This document shows, one piece after another, positions 33,450 to 44,690 of a stretch of 64,000 bases of DNA (the stretch's first letter is position 1; every line of letters begins with the position of its first letter). The stretch is from Mesostigma viride (Eukaryota > Streptophyta > Mesostigmatophyceae > Mesostigmatales > Mesostigmataceae). The translations under genes were made by a program, and so were the position numbers. Location: the NCBI GenBank assembly GCA_009746045.1, contig RPFO01000154.1, forward strand, positions 5,102,146 to 5,166,145. The letters run 5' to 3'. The notes below the pieces were generated by a model. That model had not been told where the DNA came from, made no database searches, and saw only the letters and a program-made list of their open reading frames with translations.

Positions 33450-36400
33450 CTACTGCCAGTGTGAACTCCACTGAGCGGGGGGGAACTCCTCAGCCAGCAA
33501 CCACACCCACCGCGGCACTTGCACCGCTAGAGCACGGTGCAGGCCCACGTAGTGGTCCACCGACTTGAACTGGCGCCAACGCCCGCGCTTCTGGATGTCT
33601 GGGAGTGAAACGCCCTGCAGGTAGTCGTACGTTGCCCCACCATGTCGCATGGAGTAGGGCGGAAACATCCCCCGCAGGCCCAGAACATCCCACGCCGCGT
33701 GCCACCGACGAGAGAACTGGCTGTAGTTGAGGCTCCCAAACAAGGGCTCCTCGGGCTCCCGCCCAGCGCACAGGCGCTCGAGCACGTACAGCGAGAGGGG
33801 GTCCTGCACCACCACCGCCTGTGCACCCCCCTTGGCTGTCTTGGGATCCCGCAGAAGCAGCGCGCCCAGGCCTCGCTGCCCCAGGCGACGGTCGCCGCGC
33901 AGCGCCACGTCCCCCACTCGGAGCTTGAAGGCCTCCCCGATGCGCAGGTATTGCTGGAAAGTGATGACGCACACGGCTGCTGCCATGGGCGCCCCCTGCC
34001 AGCGGAGGATCTGCACCACCAGGTAGAGCAGCTCCCACGGCACCGGATTGGGGCTATGGGTTTGCACGCGTCGCTGCCACCCGTACAGGAGTCGGCGGGC
34101 CTCGCGCCACCCCTGCACTTGGCTGGGGTAGTACAGTTGCAGCCCACACAGCGCCCTCATGCACATGGAACGCCCTGCTCCCCCTCCATCCTCGTAGACA
34201 GACACGAGCCACTCGCAGAACACGCTCTCCGCTTCCTCCGGCGGTACAGCACCATAGGGCTCAGCCCAAAGAAGGTACGCGATCACTGCGCGATGGTAGC
34301 TGCGCAGGGTCGCGGGCAGCACGGTGCTCTCCAGTAGCTCCTGCCGCCCTCCCGGCCCCGGGTTACTCTCCACATCGCCATCGGCGGTAAGGTCCCGCAC
34401 CCACCGGCCCCGGCTGGGCGCGTCCGCGGGGTTTCGCTCCGAGCGGATGTACACCCAGTGGTACCTGGTGTTGCTGGCACAGCCCAGGGCGGCAGCGCGG
34501 CGGCACCACGTGTTGAGGCGGTAAGATGATGACCGCCCCTTCACCAGTGCGCCCAGAACGGCGGTGCTATCCACCAGCCGTACGTGCCGTCGCCCCCACC
34601 GGGCCCGCGTGCGCAGCCCCCACTCCAGGCTCTGCACGGCTGCGCGCGCCTCTTTCTCATTGATGTGCGCACCCGCGTCCCTCCACCGGTGTTTCACCGC
34701 CACACGCCAGCGGGCGGTCGCCACCGCCCGATGTTCCCTCTCCCCCGTTCGCTCCACACCGACCTCTTCCGACCCGACACACAGAGTCTTCCACCCCTTC
34801 ATCTCACGGCAGTTGGACAAAGCTTTCACGTCTGCCTCTGCCAGACGGGCGTACACCACACCGGAGCCCCGGCTCGACGCGTCACTGGCCACGACGGTGG
34901 TGTCCAGCGGCTGGTTGCGCTGCGCATGCACCAGGGGAGCCAGGCAGACAGCCGCCCAGAGCTCCCGGCGCACACTTGCCCAGAGTTGGAAGCGTCCTCC
35001 CTTGCGGAGGGCCAGCACTTGGTGGAGCATCCTGTAGGCATGGAACCAGATGCTTAGCAGACTCCTGCGAAGCAGTTGGATCCATACCCAGCGTCCCAGT
35101 AGGGAGGCCAGCTCATGGTAGCTTGCTCGTCCCCGGGCCAGCACCGCCTCAGTGTCATGGACGAGGAGGGCTAGTCGCTTCGCCGACGGCCACAAGCTCC
35201 CATCTTGGTGAAACTCGATGCCCAGGATCTCCACAGCTTGGCCCTCCCGCGCCCGCTCGACCTTTTTCTCATTCACCACCAGGCCAGCTGGCGCGTAGCA
35301 CTCAGTGCATGCGCGGTCCAGCAGCGCGTTCGCCTCCGCTGCGCTGCGCGCGTGTGTGGTGCCCAGGTCGTCGATCATGACCAACTGCGCCGGCCGAGGA
35401 GGGTCCTCGGGCAGCAGCTGCCAGTCAAGCTCGGCGGCCCCCACCAACTCCATCCACTCCCGTCCTCCCTCACGCACTGTGCGCACCCCGAGCTGATGCA
35501 TCGGGACGCTCACACTCAGCCCGGGGTTCAGCTTCCCCGGCCCGAACAGGGTCTGCATGTGCGCCACCTGCGCCAACAGGACCGAGTGGGACCACCCCAT
35601 CACCAGAACACGGAACCTGGGATAGAGCCGGCGGCGCTCCCCTGGTTGGCCGACCTCGTCTGACCAGACTGGGGGCAGCGCGAACCACTTCCGCCACTCC
35701 GTTGGCACAGAGAAGCGGTAGTAGTACGTCTCCAGGTCCGTTTTACTCGAGTAGCTGGGCGCGCCCCCGGCCATCTCGGCCACCGCCCCCACATCTGGCA
35801 GGTAACAGCTGCCAGGGGTGAGGAACTTGTCGTTGCTCTGCACCATGTTGCAGATGAGTCGCTGGCGCTGGGCTGACGGGTCCACCACCCCTGGATCGCG
35901 CTTGGGCACGCCGAACAGGCCGTTGGTGACCGGTGGTTCCTCCTCGCTATACTCTGTCATCCCGGTCTCCGCCAGCCGCACGCTCAGGCGCGCGTACTCC
36001 GTGTCGCTCGCACAGCCATGCGTTACTCGCCGTCGACGCCCTGGCTGCGCTGCCTCTTCCCTCAAAATATTTTTTATATTGCCATATACCTCCCTCCACT
36101 GGGGGGGAGGCAGTCCATCAGCGGCACGCTGCCCGCCACTCCGCCCGCGGGCAGCGCAAGTCTCTCCGGGGCAATTATTTCATATTGCCCGTCGGGCCCA
36201 TAGGGCCCAGACTCAACGTCATGCACCAGGTCCTCTGCCGCTACGGCTCTCAGCCGGCGCTCATGGACCTGGGCGGCAATCTCCAGCCCTTGTAGGGCCG
36301 CCTGCTGGGCCGCAGTGCAGGGGGTCACTAAGGACACCCCGCTGGTACCGCAACCCGCGGGCTCCTGGGCAACAGGTGCGGGCAAAGCCATCCGCATGCC

Positions 36401-36600
36401 ACCGACAGGACCCGTTTCAGGCGGTTCCTGTGCTCCCCTCCACAACCAGTTGAGGCCATCCACGATTCGCGCGCTGCGCAGGAGCAGGGCCCGCCGCCGC
36501 ATGGCCCGCTGATACCTACGTCGGGACCGTAGGCGCGCGCGGTCGAGGGGCTTGATGGCCACCTCTGGGAGGGGGAATACACCTCGCCCTCTCACTTCTT
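33450..36600 (-). CDS. Element B polyprotein: RT, RNase H, 2A-like peptide, tyrosine recombinase
   Basis: The main frame (871 codons from 36065 to 33450) continues upstream to about 36600 after one indel in the G7 run at 36101-36107. Numbering from 36065: RT with D110 (SSKTDLET) and the I-D-D box at 231-233; RNase H with D395, E470 or E472, D499 and D548; then ADGDVESNPGP at 561-571, a canonical 2A ribosome-skipping motif; then a tyrosine recombinase with R708 (YLRIGEAF), R807 (YSMRHGGA) and Y839 (VDHYVGLH). Skipping would free a ~301-residue recombinase starting at P571. RT copies the RNA and the recombinase joins the circular DNA to the target. The YxxR instead of HxxR is a variation on the usual box. 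Frame and motifs appear intact apart from the one indel. Confidence 0.85.
34353..34382 (-). other. 2A-like ribosome-skipping site between RNase H and recombinase (element B)
   Basis: The codons encode D-G-D-V-E-S-N-P-G-P. All residues of the 2A consensus D-(V/I)-E-x-N-P-G-P are present. The predicted break is between G570 and P571. Confidence 0.85.
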
Positions 36601-38333
36601 CTGGGAAGAGCCCGCCACTCCTCCCTCCGCCTTGTCCTCCTTTCCTCGCGCCGACGCCAACGCATCGCGCTCCTTCTTGTGTGCCCGCAGCGCTCGTCGA
36701 GCCGCCCGCGTGCGGACACCCCCTGCCGGCCGGTAGGGCAGCATGTACCCGGACGCGTTCCAAGACCCGCTGGTCTCCACCAGCAGGAGAGCCTCCACGC
36801 AGAGCGCCAGGTACTCCACGCCCGCCAGCTCGCTGCACACGTTGGGACTGAGCTCCTTGTTGAGCGTATCCCAGACGTGGCACAGGTTCTGGGCCAGCTC
36901 CATCCTCTCCTTGGATGCCCACCCAAGTCCCGTCCCCTCCTTCTGCTGGCGCAGCACGGGGGCCCTTTGCACGTTCAGCCAGGCCACCATGTTGCCGTTG
37001 TGGCCCTGTATGGCGGTCTCCATGTGCTTGGGGGCCGTGCGCTGGTGGTACTTGTGGTCTTCCACGTCCCACACCACGCTGAGCGCCCGCCCCGCCGGCA
37101 GGTACTCGAGCAGGTTGACCCCGCGGGTAACTGGCAGGTCGGTCAACCTCCCACCTGTGCCCCGGCCACCCGCGCGCCCTCGCCCGCTCCCCTCCGAGTC
37201 GCTGCTCGTGCTGTCGCTGGACGTGCACCGGCAGTGCCGATGCCCGCACTCCCGGCACTTGGACCGCTTGCTCTCCCGTTTCCTCTGCCCACCTTGGGCT
37301 GCTGCGAGCGCCATGTGGTACGGGGTTCCAGCCGCTGGCACCCAGGTACCGTACGCGGTACCCGCTGGTGGGTAGGGCTGAGGCCAGGCTGCACCCATCT
37401 GCCCTGGGTAAGCGTACGCTGGGCCCTGCGTTCTTTCCACGCCTGTCGGTGTGCCCGGGTACCCATGGGGCCCGCTTGTCCACCCGGCAGGGCTGGGCCC
37501 TGCTGCCCCCGCCCCCCCCATGCGCCCCCTTCCTGCACGCTGGGTGCTGGCACCCGTACTGCGGCTCCCAACCCCTGGGCGCCGCCAATCCCCAGCTGTT
37601 GGAAGCCCCCCATGAGGGCATTCATCTGCGCCATCATTTCGGGGCTCAGTCCCATTCCGGCCGCCCCGTCCCCCTTGGCACTGCGCGGGAGACCTGCTTT
37701 CTCCTCCTTGCCTCCCCCGCGCGCGCCCGCTTTTAAAGTGCCTGAGCGTGGCACTGCAGACACCCCCTCGCCTCCCCCAAAACTAGCGCCAGCCGCGTTT
37801 GCCAAGCTCCTCCCTGCATTTGCAAGCTGTTTCCTGCCATCCCCTCCGACGACAGGCGCCATATGACCAAAAACGGCGGGAAAAACGGCACCTGGTGCGC
37901 CAGCAACTGTGCTAGCACCTGGGGGGCGAAATCCCTGCGCCTGCTCCTCTTTGGCCCCTGCCAAAGCTTCCCCGACATCAGTGTCCTCCTCTGAGGAGTC
38001 CCCGTTCGGTTCCTCATCGTTTGTAATGCCTGTTGTACCTTGTGCTAACATTTTCGCCACCTTGGCTGAAATATTTTGCGCCAGCTCCTCACGAGTGTCA
38101 TACCCATTGATTTCAAACCCAAAGATCCGAAGCTTTTCTGCCAAACTTCGTAACTTGTTTTCCGAGCTACGCAACAATATTTTAGGGTATTCAGAGCCGA
38201 GTTCTGCCGCTATAAAATAGGCGACAGCTGAGGCGTTCCTGCCATGGTTCACATAGATTTCCTCCACACGACTCGCAAATCCGCGCGGTAAATCCCCCGT
38301 CTCGCTAGCGTTTTCATCCCCGCTAGCCATCAT
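36592..38333 (-). CDS. Element B Gag-like protein (one frameshift)
   Basis: The frame starts at 38333 (MMASGDEN; the second ATG matches element F's start) and runs to a C-rich stretch near 37506-37520, after which the sense continues in another frame to a stop at 36592, about 580 residues in total. Residues ~20-110 are a conserved helical N-domain (RVEEIYVNHGRNASAVAYF...). A Gly/Ala/Pro-rich middle follows, then a Cys/His cluster (KCRECGHRHCRC), then a C-terminal domain ending in charged Ala/Lys/Arg helices. The last domain is shared with the Gag of element D (TSGWN/TSGSWN block). It presumably packages the element RNA. The frame difference falls in a homopolymer. Confidence 0.7.
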
Positions 38334-38428
38334 AATCGTAAAGAGGAAGTCGTTAGCTTTAAAACGGATCTATTCCGAGGTAAAACGGCCAAAAGATGGC
38401 TTAGAAAACCGAAAAACGAATTTGAAAA

Positions 38429-38902
38429 CTGATAAAGCATGCGCCGCCATGTCTTCCTCAATAAATTGGCTGCATTGCATGCGCACGGTGACGAATGCAA
38501 GTCCGGTACAGTACTGGCGCGGCGCCTAGGTGCCACTGACCAGTTGTACTACAAAGAACCCACTTGTACTGATTCTTTCGACATTGTACTACGTTTAGTC
38601 ACTGTCTACTTCAACCCAGGTGGTCATACCACCTCCTAGGCAGGTTGTGCTACACCTGAACGAATCTTTACTAGCCTGAGCTAGTTTGAACTAGTTTGAA
38701 GTAGATTGTACTACCCTGTAGTACCAATGAAGTACTTTGAACTACATCCAAGTACTTGGAAACAGTCCAGAGGTCATTTGCAGGGACTTTCACCCTTTCC
38801 AGGAGCATTTCTCGCAGATCAGCCATGAGGCAGCGGCACCGACTCGCACTCCGCTCCCCTTAGTCGCAAATCAGGGAATCCAGATCGTAAGATCAACCAT
38901 CC
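38429..38902 (-). repeat. Left terminal region of element B
   Basis: About 474 bp, nearly identical to 32494-32962 (A). It reads on the minus strand TGGTTGATCTTACGATCTGG, then arrays of AGTACTT/GTAGTACAA/ACTAGTTCAA, a GGCGCCGCGCCAGTACTGTA block, and ends at TTTATCAGTTTTC. It is presumed to contain the promoter. Confidence 0.9.
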
Positions 38903-39068
38903 AGGATCAGTAAGTTAGTTTAACTTACGCAAAGTCTGGCCAGCCATAGTTGACGGCTGGCCAGCAGTATATGTGCCATTCTATCCTAATGCCAAGGTGT
39001 CTCGTCGTTCACGCACACACACGCCATTTGGCAGTGCCCAAGCATTCCAAGCTTTGTGTTGCATAACT
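38903..39068 (+). repeat. Copia 5' LTR, right part (166 bp)
   Basis: It begins AGGATCAGTAAGTTAG and ends GTGTTGCATAACT, identical in extent to the end of the 3' LTR. The following TGCATTAAAAACTCC is the expected position of a primer-binding site, but I could not match it to a tRNA. Confidence 0.95.
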
Positions 39069-39173
39069 TGCATTAAAAACTCCAAAAACATACACACAAC
39101 AGGACGACGAGCGTTCATTTCGCGAACAAAAACAACCCATTCCATTTTTCGACCTCCAGTTTTTTTTGGAAAA

Positions 39174-41603
39174 ATGTCTAACCCCAACAGCAACAAGGGT
39201 AAGGCTCCGATGCACCCAAGGAGCCGGTCCAGCTCTCCGACGTCCTCATCGTCGGGGACGTCCGACTCGGAGATTGCCGCCCAGGCAGAGATTGAGCGGG
39301 CGGCGAGGAGCTTCAATCAGTCTATGGAGGCTGACCCGTCGACGTCGGGAACGTCTTCGTCGGGCCACTTGTCCGAGGGCTCGTACAGCAGCGTGGTGCT
39401 GCGAGTTCCCCTGTATCCGCAGGGGAGGGGATCCACGCCTGTGGTGAACAGGCCGAGGGGTCCTCCCTACGCACCGACAGCTGCAGCGGCGGGGGCTGGA
39501 CCTTCGGCACCTCCTGCAGAGGAGGAGTCCATGGAGCTGTATGGGCTCCAGCCTGGTTCCTCAGCCGAGGAGCAGGACGACGCACGCTCGCGACAGGTGG
39601 CTGCGGATGAAGGCCTCGCTAGGGCGATGGCTGAGCGCGAGGAGCGGGAGCTTCGGCGCGCGGACACGCACGCACGTGCTCGCGCCCAGCAGAGGGCGGA
39701 TGCTGAGAACGTGCGCCGGGCGTTGTTTCACAGCAGTGAGCTGGCTTCTGGCGAGGAGCAGTTTGAGGTGATGCGTCGGGGGGACCTTGCATGTTTTAAA
39801 AGTTTGCGTAGGTCTCGTGAGCCGAAGGTACACCTAGGTGTGCATCAGGAGTCGGAGTTCTCTTTGACAGGTCCGTCGGGGGCATCTGCTGAGGACGAGA
39901 TCCTCATGACCCCAGCCATGACGGCGCGGGAGCGTGAGGCGCAGAAGCGCATGGCGACGTTTACCGCCGACAAGCAGCGTCGGCAGGCGCGGAGGGCCGC
40001 GGCAGAGGCCAAGAAGGAGCGCGAGCATGCGGAGCGGGTGAGGCAAATCGCGCTGACGGAGCGCATCAAGCTCAAAATGTCGATCACCCAGGTGCGCCGG
40101 GACCGGATGGTCCGCGAACTCAGGGTGTGGAAAAAGGCGCAGGCGATGAAGCTGCAGCATATGGCTGAGATGGAGGCGCCTGGCAGGCCGGAGGCGCAGG
40201 AACGTTACAGACGCTCGCTGGCACGGTGGGAAGCCAATGTGGGAAGGATGGAGCAGCGCATCCTGAAGCAGCGACGACGCATGCTCAAGCATGCACGTAA
40301 GACAGCGGTGAGGGGACCGCTTGGTGAAGCGGTGAGAGTCGAGTTTGGCCTTGGGCCGGATGAGGATGTTTCTGCAAGCCAAATGTTTTATTATTTGTCG
40401 CAGCCTAAGAAGACCATCACCAACCGTGATGGCACTGCCGCACGCACGCGTGTTTACAGGCAGCCTGGTGAAGCCGGACCGTCTAACCTGTCCAACAGGG
40501 AGGACCTCATTGATCAGCTTCAGCTGGCGCAAGCCATGCTGGAAGCAGATACCCCGCTGTCTCCAGGCGAGCAGGCGACGTTGGCCGACACGGTGGCCAG
40601 GCTAGTGGCATCGCTGAAGCCGGCCAAGCGAAGGGCGCAGGCAGAGGCATGCGCACCCCAGCCAAAGCGGAGGAGGGACGAGGGGGCGGATGACGGGGAG
40701 AGGGGGGGTCACCAGGGCGGGGCAGGACACGGCACGCAGGAGTCTGCACCAACACGGCACGAGGGCGGGGAGCGGCAGCAGCAGCAGCAGCGACAGCAAC
40801 AGCAGCAACCGCCAACTGCAGGAACGACAACAACCTCCACCATGGCCTTGACTAGGCCCAGGTTTGATCCAAAAAAGAAAGAGGACAAGCTAGTGTTTCC
40901 GGGTTTGCCAGAGGGCCATACCCAGGACGAAGCTAGGGAGTGGTTGTTTAAGTTGTCACATGCATATGCTAGCGACAATGTCCGTGATTGGTTTGCCTCT
41001 CTACGTGCGTCCACACCCATCCATCAATCTGCCAAGCCTATCCAGCAGTTGGTACAATTGTACCAAAAGCGTGCCAGCAGCGGGGTAGACGTGGCAGAAA
41101 ATGTGTTGTGGGCGCAGTTCATGGTTGATCTTAGGGCACTTGTTACCACAGGGGAGCACTTAGAAGTGCTTAAGGGCTTCCAGTGGATAGAGGCCTATAA
41201 GGTCAATAAGCGTGACTATGTGAGTGACAACAAAAAATATGTCATGTACATAGAGGGAGATGAGGAGCTGAAGAAGCTCAATGCCAAGTACCTAGTACAC
41301 CTATGGCTACAAAAGGCAGAACTGGACCCCACCACCCTGTCAGTAATCCTGGCAGGTCTAAAGGATAAGTGGGAGGACTTCAGGAAGGCAATGGCCTATG
41401 TGCAGCAATGCCTAGAGCCGTTTGCTGCTGCAGCCAAGGAGGGAAAGGTGAAGCAGGTAAAGGGGGAGGAAGCCTCAGGTACGGGGCTCTCCAAGAAGCA
41501 GATGCAGTCGCTGGTAGCCCAGGTAAAGGCGGTAATGGGGGGGATAAAAACAAAAACAACAAAAGTGGGGGAGGTGGAAACAAGGGGGGGGAAAGAACAA
41601 TAA
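39174..41603 (+). CDS. Copia Gag protein
   Basis: The ATG at 39174 (MSNPNSNKGKAP) begins an 809-residue frame; an in-frame start at 38973 would lie inside the LTR and is unlikely. The N-terminal ~200 residues are Ser/Pro-rich and disordered. Residues ~300-470 are strongly helical and charged (REREAQKRM...KKEREHAERVRQIAL...). A Gln-rich tract at about residue 535 precedes the Gag core (from MALTRPRFDPKKKEDKLVFPGLPEG), which resembles retrotransposon capsid domains. The frame is lost in G/A runs near 41570-41640, before the zinc knuckle. It forms the virus-like particle shell in this family. Confidence 0.7.
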   Translation: MSNPNSNKGKAPMHPRSRSSSPTSSSSGTSDSEIAAQAEIERAARSFNQSMEADPSTSGTSSSGHLSEGSYSSVVLRVPLYPQGRGSTPVVNRPRGPPYAPTAAAAGAGPSAPPAEEESMELYGLQPGSSAEEQDDARSRQVAADEGLARAMAEREERELRRADTHARARAQQRADAENVRRALFHSSELASGEEQFEVMRRGDLACFKSLRRSREPKVHLGVHQESEFSLTGPSGASAEDEILMTPAMTAREREAQKRMATFTADKQRRQARRAAAEAKKEREHAERVRQIALTERIKLKMSITQVRRDRMVRELRVWKKAQAMKLQHMAEMEAPGRPEAQERYRRSLARWEANVGRMEQRILKQRRRMLKHARKTAVRGPLGEAVRVEFGLGPDEDVSASQMFYYLSQPKKTITNRDGTAARTRVYRQPGEAGPSNLSNREDLIDQLQLAQAMLEADTPLSPGEQATLADTVARLVASLKPAKRRAQAEACAPQPKRRRDEGADDGERGGHQGGAGHGTQESAPTRHEGGERQQQQQRQQQQQPPTAGTTTTSTMALTRPRFDPKKKEDKLVFPGLPEGHTQDEAREWLFKLSHAYASDNVRDWFASLRASTPIHQSAKPIQQLVQLYQKRASSGVDVAENVLWAQFMVDLRALVTTGEHLEVLKGFQWIEAYKVNKRDYVSDNKKYVMYIEGDEELKKLNAKYLVHLWLQKAELDPTTLSVILAGLKDKWEDFRKAMAYVQQCLEPFAAAAKEGKVKQVKGEEASGTGLSKKQMQSLVAQVKAVMGGIKTKTTKVGEVETRGGKEQ

Positions 41604-41639
41604 CAATAAAAACAGAAAACAAAGTGGGGGAGCTAGCAA

Positions 41640-42406
41640 GCCAGGGGGTGCTAAGCCAGCAGGGGGGGACAAGAGGTTGCCTCATGACCCCACCAAGCAT
41701 TGCACTAGGTGCCTTTGTAAGGGGCACCTAAAAGATGACTGCTGGAAAGGCAAACCCGACTATGGTTCTGACGTTGATGTTTGTCCTGGATGCTGGAAAA
41801 CACGTCACCCCATTGCAGCAGGAGCGCGCTGCACGGCACCCAGGCACAACAAGACCACGCCAGGGCGCTACAACCGCGCGGGGGCGGCAGACCAGGGTGA
41901 CACCTGTAAGCTACCCTCACCATTTTTCACAAATGGTTTCCTGTTACCTTCTGTCTGCCAAGTGTTGCCTGAGTGTGATGATGTGGATTGGGAAGTGGCA
42001 TATGACATGACACTGTCACACATGATGCGTGACCCACCATAGCTCCCTTAGTGCAGCAGCAGAAAAGGTAATCACGTATGGTGCTCTAGCAGAGCAACTG
42101 CACAAGGTTATGGGCCATGAGGCTGTGGCTGAAAGGCTAGCCAATAAAATACAAGGCCATGATCTGGAACAGATGTGCAGGCACGTACGTAAGCACTGTG
42201 AGCAATGTCAGCTATATGCTCCTAAGCCCAGAAAATGGCATGTGGCCACACCACCACTGGCTAGAGGCAAACTGGTTGGGGATGTTATACACGTGGTGAA
42301 GGACACGGTATACTACCTAGTCATAAAGGATGCCTGGTCAAGGTTTGTGGTAGTGGAGCCCTGCCTGGGATGGATAAAGAGCAGCTGCACAGAGCTTTAC
42401 AGATAG
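41640..42406 (+). pseudogene. Copia zinc knuckle and integrase N-terminal part, frameshifted
   Basis: A CCHC knuckle, CTRCLCKGHLKDDCW (C-x2-C-x4-H-x4-C), is encoded at about 41701-41745, followed by further Cys/His pairs (CPGC...H). The sense then changes frame near 42030. The next frame has an integrase HHCC zinc-binding module (HKVMGH ... CRHVRKHCEQCQ) and the start of the catalytic core (GDVIHVVKD...IKDAWSRF, carrying the first Asp). No protease lies between knuckle and integrase, where Copia elements normally have it. Confidence 0.7.
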
Positions 42407-44690
42407 CCTTGGCACGTTTTCACCCCATTGAAAAAGTAATGCTGGATCAGCAGTTTCTCTGCATCCAGGACAGGAATGACCTGCCCAAGATAGAAGTGTC
42501 TGGGGCTCAAGATCATGAACGTCAGGGGTTGGTAGAACGTACCATGAGAGCCATCAGGGATGTGATAAGAAAAATGCCATCCAGGTTGGCTGACTCTGGT
42601 AGCTATGCTGACAGGGCATCTTGGGCAGCAGGGGTGACTACCCAGCTAAACGCCAAACCAATAATGTCCTCACCTTTTGGGGAAATCACCCCAACTGGCC
42701 TTCAGTCAGGCAGCTATGCTTCAGAGGTACACACTCACTACAACACACAAAGGCAGCACTTAGCCAAGTTGCTGGCAAAGAAAGACAAAAACAATGCCAG
42801 GCCTGTGTTTGAAGTGGGGGACCATGTGTTATTTTTCAGAGAGGGTGACAGAGGAAGAGCACACTCTGCCAGATGGCACGGTCCAGCTGTAGTCACCAAA
42901 ATTCATGAAGAAGGGACTGCAGTCACTATACAACATGACAGAGAGCGTGTGGTCAGCAAGCATAGACTCAAGCTTTATTACCCACCACTGGCAGACGTGT
43001 CAGGGGTAGAATTCTTGGACATGGATTCAGAGCAGGAGTCTGGTGGATTGATCTCACCCAATGAATTGGCTAAGGACGTCATTGATGCAAGCACTAGCAC
43101 CACAGTAGAAGCTCCTGTGTTCCTCAGTAGTGCAGCCCCACTACAACCCAATAGTCCACCTGGGCAGGAGGACGGTGCACAGGGTGAGCAGCAGGTAGCA
43201 CCTCCCTCACACCTGGAGGAGTCACAAAACAGAGCAGATCCTGTCGTTCCCAGGAAGTCATTTGCTGAGATTCTTAAGGCCTTGCACAAGGCACACAACA
43301 CTAAAGCAGTTGTGGCAACAGGTACAGCACAGGTCAATGCTGTAGGGGATGCAGGTCAAGATCCTAGTATTTTGGCTGTAGACACCCAAGCACAGGTGAG
43401 TATCATCAGTGCAGAAGCTGTATCTGGTCTGAAAATGAAGGCCTCACCATGGGCTAGAGTGTCAGATTTTTCAGGCAAAACCAAAATGCAGGTCAAAGGT
43501 CAGGTGAGCATTCAAATCTTGGGTATGCCCACTCCATTTCAGGTGGTTGAGGGTTACTCAGGGAATGCCCTGTTAGGGGAACCTTTTGTATCTTACCCTG
43601 GTGTTGTCATCTCAGCTGGGAGGTTGAGTGTGGCAGGGGTAGGACAGGTGCCTCTAGATCATTTTAAAATCCCTTTGAGCCAGATTAGCACTGGGTTGGA
43701 TGCTGCCATCAATGCAGTTAAGCCCAAGTACCTCCCAGGTCAGGAACCGTGTGTGGAGGACCTCATACACTCTCAAAAGCTACACCCTTCAGCGTTTGGG
43801 CTTGGTAGATGGGATGTTGCATCCATGTCTCCCCTGTCCTATGATGATATTGTACGGGACTGCCAGACGCAGATTGGGTTTCTTAAGTGGCTGGAGGCTT
43901 TTACCAAAGCCAGGGAGGAGTGGGTTGTTCCAGATGCACGTAGTCCCACACACACACCACCTGTGACTCCTCTTGATGCTATGCCAGCTGGAGCCAAGAA
44001 GCTAAGGTTAAAGTTTGTGTGCAAGCATAAACCTCAGGCTGATGGGGGACCACCCATTTTCCATGCTAGGCCATGTGTTACTGAGTTCAGGGGCTCTACA
44101 GAGCTGACAGAGGCTGAGCTTTATACTCCTGGTATTCAGCAAACGTCTCTCAAGGTGTTGCTTTCCTTGTTTTTGCATCAGCTTAATACAGGGAAGGATT
44201 ATGTGTGTAAAGCCACAGATATCAAAAGAGCCTTTCTAAAGGGGGACCCTGCCATAGCACAGCAGGTCTGGAGAGGTCAGGTATACGTGGTGAATACTCC
44301 TAAGGTGTGGCACAGGGATATTGTTCAACCCTTGTTGAGGCCAAACCTGGGGGTTGAAGGGTTGCAGTCAGCTCCAAAAATTTTTAGGCTGTCTGCACAG
44401 GAGGTATTCATGAAGCTAGGGGCCACCTATGATGACATTGACCCTTGCCTGTTTGTCATACCACACCCTGATGGAATGATGATGTTTGTGTGGCATGGGG
44501 ATGATCAGTTAATCTCAGGTCCTAGAGCTGCAGTGGATGCTTTCATAGCTCAGGTGTCTGCCAGTTTTGAGATTGGCAAGCAGCTAGAGCTGGGCAAGGA
44601 GCCAGTCAAGTTCTGTGGCATGATGCTTGAGTTGCTGCAGCAGCAGGGCAGCTGGGTTTGCTCCATGCAGGCCTCTGCTGAATACATTAA
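42370..44690 (+). CDS. Copia pol: integrase core end, protease-like domain, reverse transcriptase
   Basis: The frame opens at 42370 and is cut at TTAA 44687-44690 by element G1. Numbering from 42370: integrase D26 (MLDQQF) and E56 (GLVERTMR); an SH3-like GPY/F-type module at ~145-205 (WHGPAVVTKI); an aspartic-protease-like fold at ~330-420, with D338-T339-Q340 in place of D-T/S-G and LLGEPFV at 401-407; RT from ~540, with D617 (ATDIKRAFLKG) and the HGDD box at 709-712. The order integrase, protease, RT differs from the normal Gag-protease-integrase order of Copia. The Gln in the active site suggests that this protease is inactive or unusual. Confidence 0.75.

Larger units (their letters stand above)
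32963..38902 (-). mobile_element. DIRS/PAT-like tyrosine-recombinase retrotransposon B (5.94 kb)
   Basis: On the minus strand it reads left terminal region (38902-38429), gag (38333-36592), RT-RNaseH-2A-recombinase (36600-33450), three stem-loop repeats (33367-33169), right end (32963). There is no integrase, and no target duplication: the interrupted LTR resumes with no base lost or gained. That is the expected behaviour of tyrosine-recombinase elements. Left and right ends are not simple inverted repeats of one another, closer to PAT-like than to classical DIRS1 organisation. Confidence 0.85.

Noticed and set aside
36592-36600. Programmed frameshift between gag and pol of the DIRS-like elements
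   Set aside because: The frame relation differs between B and D and there is an indel in a homopolymer in between, so no conserved shift site can be argued.
33450-36600. Viral origin for the 2A-bearing polyprotein
   Set aside because: RT, RNase H and tyrosine recombinase in this order, lack of integrase and absence of target duplication identify a DIRS/PAT retrotransposon. The 2A motif alone does not indicate a virus.
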